From Fidelibacterota bacterium (GTDB taxonomy: Bacteria > Fidelibacterota > UBA8477): a DNA stretch of 5,678 nucleotides. Shown here one piece after another: positions 1 to 5,678 of the stretch (within the stretch, counting starts at the first letter, position 1; every line of letters begins with the position of its first letter). A program made the position numbers and the translations under genes. Where the stretch lies: the NCBI GenBank assembly GCA_021734045.1, contig JAIPJR010000112.1, positions 1 to 5,678 of the forward strand. The letters are read 5' to 3'. The notes under the pieces are model-generated. The model was not told the DNA's origin, made no database searches, and saw nothing but the letters and a program-made list of their open reading frames with translations.

Positions 1-138
1 CCGGGGACACCCGATTCGCCGGCACATCTGTATGTAGCGATTAACGCAGCCAACGGGGATGAGAAAAAGTATAGCGATTATATCTACACCCGACAGTTCG
101 TCTCCGTTCCAGCGGAAGCAGATTCCACCGAACCATAA
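1..138 (+). CDS. C-terminal end of an unidentified protein (5' end outside the window)
   Basis: Reading in frame from base 1 gives 45 codons without a stop, ending in TAA at 136-138. The visible tail contains HLYVAINAANGD, then a Tyr-rich stretch (YSDYIYTRQF) and an acidic end (EADSTEP). The alternating hydrophobic and polar pattern suggests beta strands followed by a disordered tail. No motif identifies the family, and the start and most of the protein lie to the left of the window. Support for it being real is the open frame, non-random composition, and the strong terminator hairpin 31 bp after the stop in the right orientation. No function is proposed. Confidence 0.66.
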   Translation, partial: PGTPDSPAHLYVAINAANGDEKKYSDYIYTRQFVSVPAEADSTEP

Positions 139-169
139 TCAGACTTCCTTGCCATTCGATGCTATCACG

Positions 170-195
170 ACAAAAGCCCCGTCCGGGGCTTTTGT
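170..195. terminator. Bidirectional rho-independent terminator
   Basis: An 11-bp perfect inverted repeat, ACAAAAGCCCC (170-180) and GGGGCTTTTGT (185-195), flanks a 4-base GTCC loop. The stem base is A/T only and the top five pairs are G/C. The A-run on one side and T-run on the other give a U-tract in either direction. It lies between the stop of the + strand gene (138) and the stop of the - strand gene (234), which converge here, so it can end both transcripts. Confidence 0.9.
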
Positions 196-233
196 TATAT
201 TCCAACATGGGTTATTTCAATAAAATGCAGGTT

Positions 234-695
234 CTAATCCCCGTGAATCAACCGCTCCTGCCGGTCCAGACGCTTCTGCAATGTTTCCAACTGTGACTGC
301 ATTCCCCGGAGCTCCTCCTCCTGCAGTCGGGCGTCATCGTCCAAATCCGCCTGATGCCAGAAAAGAATGGCAAACACCAGTGAAAAAATAAACACCCCTA
401 ACCCAACCGCCAATCCGGTTGTGGTTATCTGAATCAGAGTTGAATCGTCTGCAGGATCCAGAAAGAGCAGACACAACGTGGCAAATGCCACACCCCAAAT
501 TAATAGCTGCATACCGCTGATGCGTTTGGCATCTGTCAAATCACCGATTCCAAGCACGATGAACCACAGAATCAGCCCAACCGCCAGAATAAGTAAAGCC
601 AGGTTGATTTCTCCAAACAAAGCGGCGGCCAGAGCGCCCACATACATCATCATACTGATGACATAATGCAGAAATCGTGTTTGCATATCATTCAT
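234..695 (-). CDS. Small four-helix membrane protein with C-terminal coiled coil, unknown function
   Basis: This is 153 residues from the ATG at 695 (TAG stop at 234-236). I do not recognise the family. Four hydrophobic segments are visible at about residues 8-29, 31-50, 61-80 and 88-113. The last helix is followed by an acidic stretch (DLDDDARLQEEELR) and a heptad-like region to the C terminus (about 119-151) that looks like a short cytoplasmic coiled coil, so oligomerisation or a partner protein is plausible. In-frame ATGs further upstream (728, 740) would add 11 or 15 residues rich in Trp and polar residues. I preferred 695 because the hydrophobic part follows directly and a weak purine-rich GGA lies just upstream. 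The gene is transcribed away from the barrel-TPR gene and ends at the shared hairpin at 170-195. It appears to be a single-gene unit. The membrane assignment is firm; the function is not known. Confidence 0.8.
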   Translation of the reverse strand: MNDMQTRFLHYVISMMMYVGALAAALFGEINLALLILAVGLILWFIVLGIGDLTDAKRISGMQLLIWGVAFATLCLLFLDPADDSTLIQITTTGLAVGLGVFIFSLVFAILFWHQADLDDDARLQEEELRGMQSQLETLQKRLDRQERLIHGD

Positions 696-818
696 GAGAT
701 TCCATCCACTCCAGGTTATCCGGTTCATCGAAATATGCACTCATTCTCGGAACGATTCAACCCTTTCAAAGCCACGGCGTCTCCTTGGAATCCCACGCAA
801 TTCCGGCTAAATTCTTTT
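696..818. other. Divergent intergenic spacer, expected to hold promoters for both flanking genes
   Basis: This 123-bp gap separates two genes transcribed away from each other, so by position it should contain both promoters. I looked for sigma70-like -35/-10 pairs and for a Bacteroidetes-type TAnnTTTG box and found no convincing match on either strand. There is no clear inverted repeat that would mark an operator. If either gene uses an earlier start (728 or 740 on -, 735 or 666 on +), the spacer shrinks or the genes overlap at their 5' ends. Confidence 0.4.
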
Positions 819-2567
819 ATGCAGCGGTTCTCCTTTGTGGTTCTGTTTTTAACGCTCTGCCTGTTCAGCCTTCCGGCGCAGGGGCAATGGACGCCATTTC
901 GCGATCCTTTCATGATGACTATTGGTAATACCGATATTGCACTGGGTCGCATAGGTTGGTCTCCGGAACGATTTGTTCTGGATAGTCTGGAATCCACGCT
1001 CACCGAAACCGCACAATTCGCCAATCCGGATTTTACCAGCGATCTCTACCTGGATGTGAGTGTCTCCATTTTTCGGTACAACTGGCTATACAAATTCTGG
1101 CCTCAAGCCACCGTGGATATGCACAGCGGAGTGGGTGTGCGTTTTTGGAAACCGTTAGCCGCCATGCCTAAACCATCTGCCTGGCCACGGGGCGGTGGCT
1201 CCCGCAGCCGGACGGATTTGTTCCCCTCAGTACTGGAAATTCATCTGGACCATAGTTTTATCTATCCGCTGTTTCCGGCTATGAATATTTATCTGGAAGG
1301 TGGTAACGGAATCGCAAGAGCGTATTTGTACGAAAATGTTATGGAAGAACAGGTATTGGCAACCACCGCCTGGACATGGAAACTGGGTGGCGGGATTCAA
1401 TTTCACCGTACCAGCGATGGTGGCTCACGACTCAGTTATGGCTTGGAATTTCTCTACCGGCACCAATTTTTCGACTATTCCACTTCCGGTTCCCGGGCTG
1501 CAGCGGCGGTGGATGGAACTTACGATACCCCTATCATTTCCACCGACCTGAGCCATTCCGCCATTGCTTTTACCGTTGGATTTTTATTCGGAGGAAATAC
1601 CAATATTGCCTACAAGGGATATCTGGCTGAACAACGCCGGGACTTTAAACAAGCCATTAACTTGTATCGTGATTTTCTCAATCAGAATCCCAAACATCAC
1701 AATACGGAGCAGGTAAAAATTCGGTTGGCGCAAGTTCGCAACAGGCTCCCGGAGCAGTATTTCCGGGAAGCAGTAGCAGCATATAGGCAGAAGGATTATG
1801 ACCAGACAGAAAAATATCTGTCAATGGCGGGAAAAACGGATGATGTTGAGTTGTTAGGGAAGGTGAATGAGCTCCGGACGGCTGTGGGAAAAATCCACCT
1901 GCGGGAAGCACAAGAAAACCTGACGGCCCTTAATTTCAAGAGCGCAGAAGCACACCTCAATGCCAGCATCAACCTGACAGCGGAGCTGGAACGACCGGCT
2001 CGTTTTCTCAGTGCCAAGCTCGCGCTGGCCCGGGGAGCTGTGTTGGTTCAGAACGGGTTGTATGACCGGGCGTTGTTTTGGCTGGACAGTGCCCAGCGCG
2101 CCAATCCGGGCTTTCGGGGGGAAGTGGATGCGTATAAATCCAAAATCGCCCAAGGTATGGTGCTGGATGCGGATCGTAGTGTCACAGAAGCCAATAAAGT
2201 TCTGGCGATGGAAAGTCTAAAAAGTGCTGCCAACCTGAATCCCCGGTTAGCCTATCTCCTCCAGGAACCCATTCAGGAACTGGATAACTCACTGGAGGCA
2301 GACAAACTGGCGGGTCTGGACGCCCTCACAGCCTGGGAACTTGGGAAATACCTGGTGCGGAGCGAGCCCGGTTTCACCAAGGCTGACATTCGTCCACAAA
2401 CGGGCATGGACCATCTTGTGCTGGAAAAACTTGGAGCGCGCCCGCAAAAAATCTACCGGTTGGGTGATTCTGAACTCTGGGTCTATCAGTATAAAGACGG
2501 CACGCGGTTGCAGGTATTTCTGGACGAGGGCATTGTAACCCGGGTGGTCTCTCTGCCGGGGGATTAG
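819..2567 (+). CDS. Exported beta-barrel-like protein with TPR region and BamE/SmpA-like C-terminal domain
   Basis: This is 582 residues from the ATG at 819. That start puts a classical signal peptide first: MQR, a hydrophobic core FSFVVLFLTLCLFSL, then PAQG with probable cleavage near residue 22. Residues about 24-258 are rich in aromatics and alternate hydrophobic/polar in seven or eight predicted strands (for example LYLDVSVSIF and IAFTVGFLFGG), as in a small outer-membrane barrel. Residues about 263-475 are helical repeats of TPR style (RRDFKQAINLYRDFLNQNP; GLYDRALFWLDSAQRANP). Residues about 528-580 resemble the BamE/SmpA fold: a G-M helix leading to LGARP, then ELWVYQYKDG, LQVFLDEG and VTRVV. 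Known TPR and BamE-like domains act in envelope protein assembly and scaffolding. I infer an envelope protein with an OM-embedded N-terminal half and periplasmic C-terminal domains. No Shine-Dalgarno precedes 819; in-frame ATGs at 735 and 666 exist but would bury the signal peptide behind 28-51 polar residues. The exact family is unrecognised. Confidence 0.85.
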   Translation: MQRFSFVVLFLTLCLFSLPAQGQWTPFRDPFMMTIGNTDIALGRIGWSPERFVLDSLESTLTETAQFANPDFTSDLYLDVSVSIFRYNWLYKFWPQATVDMHSGVGVRFWKPLAAMPKPSAWPRGGGSRSRTDLFPSVLEIHLDHSFIYPLFPAMNIYLEGGNGIARAYLYENVMEEQVLATTAWTWKLGGGIQFHRTSDGGSRLSYGLEFLYRHQFFDYSTSGSRAAAAVDGTYDTPIISTDLSHSAIAFTVGFLFGGNTNIAYKGYLAEQRRDFKQAINLYRDFLNQNPKHHNTEQVKIRLAQVRNRLPEQYFREAVAAYRQKDYDQTEKYLSMAGKTDDVELLGKVNELRTAVGKIHLREAQENLTALNFKSAEAHLNASINLTAELERPARFLSAKLALARGAVLVQNGLYDRALFWLDSAQRANPGFRGEVDAYKSKIAQGMVLDADRSVTEANKVLAMESLKSAANLNPRLAYLLQEPIQELDNSLEADKLAGLDALTAWELGKYLVRSEPGFTKADIRPQTGMDHLVLEKLGARPQKIYRLGDSELWVYQYKDGTRLQVFLDEGIVTRVVSLPGD

Positions 2568-2632
2568 ATTCTTATTTTATAAAATTGCAGTGAATTTGGT
2601 GGTAGAGATTGTGGACAGTGCGTGAAAAACCG
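2568..2632. other. Convergent 3' gap without a clear terminator
   Basis: These 65 bp separate the stop of the barrel-TPR gene from the stop of the transporter gene, which face each other. The only symmetry I see is the 12-bp A/T-only palindrome ATTTTATAAAAT at 2574-2585. It has no G/C stem and is not a standard intrinsic terminator. Termination here may be factor-dependent or inefficient. Confidence 0.5.
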
Positions 2633-3775
2633 TCATCCCACAGCGGCACGATGCTGTCGAATTCCGCTCATGACTTCATGAAAAATCACTTTGATGATGC
2701 CCCATCCCGGGACTGCCAGGAGCATGCCTACCACGCCCCATTTTGAACCAATCAGGATGACCAGCATCACCGTGAGCGGATGCATCTCCATAGCCCCGGA
2801 TACCACCAGCGGTGAGATGAAGTTATTATCAACCAACTGAACAATAATAAACATCACCACGATGTGGGGAATGAAGTACAGGTGACTGGCAGCCACCGGA
2901 TCCCCAAAATTGTTGAAAAGCGAAACCACGATGGCCGGGAGCGTCCCGGCAAAAGGCCCAATGTAAGGAATAATGTTGGCCACGCCGGCGATACCACCAA
3001 TCAAAAACGGGCCAGAGATATTCGCATCAAAAACCCAATTCAAAATATGCAACCCCAGAATGGATTGAATCCCCACGCCACTGGCGGCGATTAACTGTCC
3101 CCGGAGAAAATTGGTGAGTTGCTCCTGGGTTTTGTAAGCGATGTTTAGAGACATTTCAAAATACTGATTCGGCACCATGCCAATCAATGCCTTCATCATG
3201 CGCCGGCCATCCACCAGAAAAAAGACAGTGATGATAAGAATAAACAAAAACGAGGAAAAGGCGCTCAGCGTTGTGGTGACGATTGTCCCAATTTGACTAA
3301 AAAATGAGCTGGTCACCTTCGCCACCATGGCCGGCTCAATCTGCAGACTGGGCAGGTACTGGGCGACCCAGGTATTGAATTTACCAATCAATTGATCCAC
3401 TGTACCATTGGAGGAAGTGGAGGGGATAAGATTTTTCAGCTTCCCGATTTCATCAATCAAAGCCGGTGCACCCCGGGCAATCACCATACCTACCAGACTA
3501 AACGTGACGATAAAAAAGAGCGCCACCGCAATGCCGCGTTTAACGCCTTTTGCCTCCAGCCAATCAATGGCTGGTGAAATAACGGCCGTAAGCACCACCG
3601 CCATGATAATCATAAAAACGGCATCCGTCAGGAATGGAATAAATTTATACGCCGCGATTAACGCCAGAATCAGCAGGACAAAATTAACCAGCGTTTTGAA
3701 AAGCGCTGAGTGGAATGCGCGAATGAACTTCTGGTTGACGCTCTGGTCGTCACTCACCTGCATCGTTATGCTCAT
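2633..3775 (-). CDS. AI-2E family (PerM/TqsA-like, UPF0118) membrane transporter
   Basis: This is a 380-residue polytopic inner-membrane protein of usual family length. Hydrophobic segments lie near residues 28-45, 51-72, 79-102, 166-187, 226-248, 255-290, 303-322 and 333-363, with the large soluble loop (about 103-165) after the third helix that is typical of the family. Hallmarks seen are FFLVDGRRM (185-193), the NIIPYIGPFAGTLPA block (267-281), LVDNNFISPLVVSG (314-327), MHPLTVM (331-337) and the closing WGVVGMLLAVPGWGI (346-360). Family members include TqsA, implicated in autoinducer-2 export, and proteins linked to Na+/H+ exchange. The substrate cannot be read from sequence. It is the last gene of a three-gene operon, and its start overlaps the end of the cyclic-nucleotide-binding gene by 26 bp (14 bp if the ATG at 3763 is used), pointing to translational coupling. 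A GGAGA lies 1-2 bases before 3775 and about 12 before 3763, so the start is not settled. An ATG at 3820 is also in frame but lies deep inside the upstream gene. Confidence 0.93.
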   Translation of the reverse strand: MSITMQVSDDQSVNQKFIRAFHSALFKTLVNFVLLILALIAAYKFIPFLTDAVFMIIMAVVLTAVISPAIDWLEAKGVKRGIAVALFFIVTFSLVGMVIARGAPALIDEIGKLKNLIPSTSSNGTVDQLIGKFNTWVAQYLPSLQIEPAMVAKVTSSFFSQIGTIVTTTLSAFSSFLFILIITVFFLVDGRRMMKALIGMVPNQYFEMSLNIAYKTQEQLTNFLRGQLIAASGVGIQSILGLHILNWVFDANISGPFLIGGIAGVANIIPYIGPFAGTLPAIVVSLFNNFGDPVAASHLYFIPHIVVMFIIVQLVDNNFISPLVVSGAMEMHPLTVMLVILIGSKWGVVGMLLAVPGWGIIKVIFHEVMSGIRQHRAAVG

Positions 3776-4319
3776 TCTCCAATTTTTGTAATTGCCGTTG
3801 TGCCCGGGAGAGCTCTTCATTGGTCATGCTGAGTCGGGTGGCCAGCACCTCTGAGAGTGCCAGCAGAATCTTAATACCAATCTGGGGTTTGGTCTCCAGT
3901 AACCCTAAAAGATCCGGCCGGTAAAATCCCAAAATGGTGCAATTTTCCAGCGCCCGGGCTGTTGCGGTTCGGGGTGCATCATTCAGAACAGCAATTTCCC
4001 CAAAAAAATCACCCTTTTCAAGCTCCGTGACCAGCTGCTCCTCATGTTCATGATTCAGGATGTAAATCCCCACATTCCCGGAAACAATGATGTACATACC
4101 GCTGCCAGGTGCCCCCTGTTTCACGATAGTTTCGTTCATGGTGTAATGACGCACATGCATCACATTTTCCACCTGTCGAATTTCACTCCGGGAAAGCTTG
4201 CTGAAAATATGGACGGTGGAGAGAACAATTTCAGCTTCCGAACGATTTCGCCGGAATTTCCGTCGAACACTCTCGTATAGCGGTACGCTCATTTTACTCT
4301 CACCTTTCGAATTCGACAT
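3750..4319 (-). CDS. Stand-alone cyclic-nucleotide-binding domain protein (CRP-like sensor without HTH)
   Basis: This is 189 residues. A basic N-terminal helix region (residues 17-30) precedes one cNMP-binding domain, about residues 35-155. The beta-roll glycines show in GAPGSGMYIIVSGNVGIY (69-86). The phosphate-binding cassette runs FGEIAVLNDAPRTATAR (106-122), with Glu108 and Arg117 in the positions that contact ribose and phosphate in PKA/CRP-type domains, so ligand binding looks intact. After the domain come a helix and a charged coiled-coil-like tail (about 165-187, EELSRAQRQLQKLENE). There is no helix-turn-helix, and the protein is too short for one, so it is probably not a CRP/FNR transcription factor but a sensor acting on a partner. 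The start at 4319 has GAGGA 7 bases upstream, overlapping the stop of the protease gene. A second in-frame ATG at 4292 also has a good site. The gene sits 10 bp after the metallopeptidase gene and overlaps the transporter gene. The ligand (cAMP, cGMP, c-di-GMP or other) is not determinable here. Confidence 0.93.
   Translation of the reverse strand: MSNSKGESKMSVPLYESVRRKFRRNRSEAEIVLSTVHIFSKLSRSEIRQVENVMHVRHYTMNETIVKQGAPGSGMYIIVSGNVGIYILNHEHEEQLVTELEKGDFFGEIAVLNDAPRTATARALENCTILGFYRPDLLGLLETKPQIGIKILLALSEVLATRLSMTNEELSRAQRQLQKLENEHNDAGE
4299..4307 (-). promoter_or_regulatory. Second Shine-Dalgarno, before the internal ATG at 4292
   Basis: On the - strand, AAAGGTGAG ends 6 bases before an in-frame ATG at 4292, within codons 5-7 of the longer reading frame. 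It is as good a ribosome-binding site as the one before 4319. It would give a 180-residue form starting MSVPLYES and lacking only the polar first nine residues. Either start leaves the cNMP-binding domain whole. Confidence 0.5.
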
Positions 4320-4326
4320 AAGCCTA

Positions 4327-4331
4327 TCCTC
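4327..4331 (-). promoter_or_regulatory. Shine-Dalgarno of the cNMP-binding gene overlapping the upstream stop codon
   Basis: On the - strand, GAGGA precedes the ATG at 4319 with 7 bases between. Its first two bases are part of the TGA stop (4332-4330) of the metallopeptidase gene. A ribosome terminating on the first gene would sit on the start site of the second, consistent with coupled translation. Confidence 0.72.
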
Positions 4332-5678
4332 ACTGGAGAATAATGTTCACCAATCCGACCACATCCTGGACCGTAATGGCGCTATCCTCATTCACATCCG
4401 CAGCACAAATCTCCTCCGGTGTAGCCGGCGAGCCTTGCTCCAGAATCACAGCCACCAGTCGCACCAAATCAGTGACGTCCAGCATGCCATCAGCGTTCAG
4501 ATCACCGGCATCACAATCTGCCACCGTCGTTCCTGAAATGGTGTAATTGTAATTGAAACTGGTACCGGTTGTCTGCGTCACTACCGGTATGAGCGCCGCT
4601 TCACTGGCGCCACGCATATCCAACACAAAGGTGCCGTCATTGCTGCCATCCAACGGAATTTCACCCCAATCCACTGTATTCCCTGCACGCACCGCCCACA
4701 TGGCAAACATTTCCGCACCATCCTGGCCATTAAAATCAATTTCCAGCGCATTCTGGACACCCGCTGTGGGCGGCATGAGTCGAATCATCCGCGCAGCCAA
4801 CCGCTCAAAGGACGGACCCGAAATCGTGACCGGATAGGAAGAATGGGTTGCGGTGAGTGTTGCGGTGGGAAATCCGGTAATCCCAGCCTCATCGTAGCCG
4901 AACATGGATTGTCCCAGTGCAACGACGGCGCGATTTCCGGTAAAGTAATTCCAAACCACATATTCCTTGAACGCATCTGCGAAGGTGGTGCCGAAATGGG
5001 AAAACATTTGCTGATAAGAAGCTAACACCGTCTGCCCCTGATGCGTCTCCCGCCAGGTCCAGAAATATTCAATATACTCGGCGCTGGCGTATGAATTTTC
5101 CCCAAAACGCTGGTGGATGAAATCCTCCCACAGATAATCTTCATACGAACCGGTGCCACCATGATCCAGTCCGTAATGGGGATGGGACAGCGGGTCTTCA
5201 AATCCCATGAAATTCAGCATGGAATCATTCACATAATCAAAAACGAATTCCTCGGCCCAGGTGGCATCTAATTCGACCCAGCCACCTTCAGACCAGAAGG
5301 AGTGTACGCGCTGGGAGGCGTGTTTAAATTCATGGGCACAGGTAACCTTCATGGCACCCTTCACATTCCCCTCCGGGTCCTGATTGCTGCCAAAGCCAAT
5401 AAAGTTGCGGTGGAGGACCAGGCGGGTCAATTCAGCGCCATCTACGCCGGCTGTTGTTGTATAACCATAGGATGACATGGCTTCGAAAGAAACATTGTAC
5501 TTTCCGTCACCACCCACATGATTGGGACCCGCGAATCCCGCCGAATCCACCTCCATCTCCCAGGTATAGTCCAGATACGCGGCTGCCCATTCCACATAAT
5601 CTGGTACTCCGGATAAATCGCTGTCGGTAGCGGGAACCGCATTGGTACCGGTGGTGGAATAGCTGAATCGAAAATGGC
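4330..5678 (-). CDS. Secreted zinc metallopeptidase (MXAN_6640-like) with dockerin-like C-terminal module, 5' end outside the window
   Basis: The reading frame is open from the right edge to the TGA at 4330-4332: 448 codons visible. The GTG at 5595 is not the start, because the 27 codons before it continue a conserved-looking lead (HFRFSYSTTG, then DSDLSGVPDYVEW). Numbering from 5595, the HExxH zinc motif is HEFKH at residues 88-92 (bases 5320-5334), where His88 and His92 would bind zinc and Glu89 would be catalytic. Downstream, WVELDATWAEEF (106-117) supplies a probable third ligand Glu, as in glutamate zincins and the MXAN_6640-type putative metallopeptidases this most resembles. Residues about 245-355 look like a beta-sandwich. 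Residues 361-421 hold two EF-hand-type calcium loops: DLNADGMLDVTD (365-376) and DVNEDSAITVQD (400-411). Each is preceded by a Cys (361, 397) and followed by a hydrophobic helix, a dockerin-like pair. The signal peptide must lie outside the window. It is first in the visible operon, 10 bp before the cNMP-binding gene. Peptidase activity is inferred. Confidence 0.9.
   Translation of the reverse strand, partial: HFRFSYSTTGTNAVPATDSDLSGVPDYVEWAAAYLDYTWEMEVDSAGFAGPNHVGGDGKYNVSFEAMSSYGYTTTAGVDGAELTRLVLHRNFIGFGSNQDPEGNVKGAMKVTCAHEFKHASQRVHSFWSEGGWVELDATWAEEFVFDYVNDSMLNFMGFEDPLSHPHYGLDHGGTGSYEDYLWEDFIHQRFGENSYASAEYIEYFWTWRETHQGQTVLASYQQMFSHFGTTFADAFKEYVVWNYFTGNRAVVALGQSMFGYDEAGITGFPTATLTATHSSYPVTISGPSFERLAARMIRLMPPTAGVQNALEIDFNGQDGAEMFAMWAVRAGNTVDWGEIPLDGSNDGTFVLDMRGASEAALIPVVTQTTGTSFNYNYTISGTTVADCDAGDLNADGMLDVTDLVRLVAVILEQGSPATPEEICAADVNEDSAITVQDVVGLVNIILQ

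Noticed and set aside
1854-2153. 99-codon - strand open frame inside the barrel-TPR gene
   Set aside because: It overlaps the TPR region, where the + strand protein has convincing repeat structure. The antisense translation is featureless.
2574-2585. Perfect palindrome ATTTTATAAAAT as terminator or operator
   Set aside because: It is A/T only, with no loop and no G/C stem, in an AT-rich convergent gap. Such palindromes arise easily by chance.
3408-3791. 127-codon + strand open frame antisense to the transporter gene
   Set aside because: It lies opposite a clear AI-2E family gene with strong motifs. Its translation is low in complexity (Ile, Thr, Ala, Ser rich) with no domain, as expected of an antisense shadow.
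3750-4319. CRP/FNR-type transcription factor
   Set aside because: The cNMP-binding domain is clear, but only about 35 residues follow it and they look like a charged helix, not a winged helix-turn-helix.
4198-4536. 112-codon + strand open frame across the protease/cNMP gene boundary
   Set aside because: It is antisense to two well-supported genes, and its sequence shows no motif, signal peptide or ribosome-binding support.
4330-5595. Complete gene starting at GTG 5595
   Set aside because: The frame stays open to the window edge, and the preceding residues continue the protein sensibly, so the gene is partial in this window.
1-5678. CRISPR array, tRNA, rRNA, insertion sequence or prophage
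   Set aside because: I saw no regularly spaced repeats, cloverleaf, transposase motifs, terminal inverted repeats or phage genes. Apart from short gaps the window is filled by ordinary coding sequence.

Overview
The window looks like an ordinary chromosomal stretch of a Gram-negative bacterium of moderate GC content. An organism in or near the FCB group (uncultured lineages such as Calditrichota, KSB1 or Marinimicrobia) is my best guess. The basis is a secreted metallopeptidase ending in a two-loop dockerin-like calcium module whose last helix reads LVNIIL, plus an outer-membrane-barrel-like protein joined to TPRs. This placement is inference from protein style, not from a marker gene. No mobile element, CRISPR array, tRNA or rRNA is visible.

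Layout, left to right. (1) Positions 1-138 are the last 45 codons of a + strand gene that starts outside the window. (2) A strong hairpin at 170-195 serves as a bidirectional terminator between that gene and the next, which converges on it. (3) 234-695 on the - strand encodes a small four-helix membrane protein with a charged coiled-coil tail. (4) A 123-bp divergent spacer (696-818) separates it from (5) a + strand gene at 819-2567. This encodes an exported protein with an N-terminal beta-barrel-like half, a TPR-like helical middle and a BamE/SmpA-like C-terminal domain. (6) After a short convergent gap (2568-2632) comes a compact three-gene - strand operon, transcribed from right to left. Its order is a secreted zinc metallopeptidase with dockerin-like tail (5678 to 4330, 5' end outside the window), a stand-alone cyclic-nucleotide-binding-domain protein (4319 to 3750), and an AI-2E/PerM-family membrane transporter (3775 to 2633).

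The operon is the most interesting part. The first two genes are 10 bp apart, and the ribosome-binding site of the second lies on the stop codon of the first. The second and third genes overlap. A secreted protease, a cytoplasmic nucleotide (or other small-ligand) sensor with no DNA-binding domain, and a PerM-type transporter are therefore probably made together. Whether they work together is inference. The metallopeptidase reading frame runs open through the right edge, so the GTG at 5595 is not its true start.
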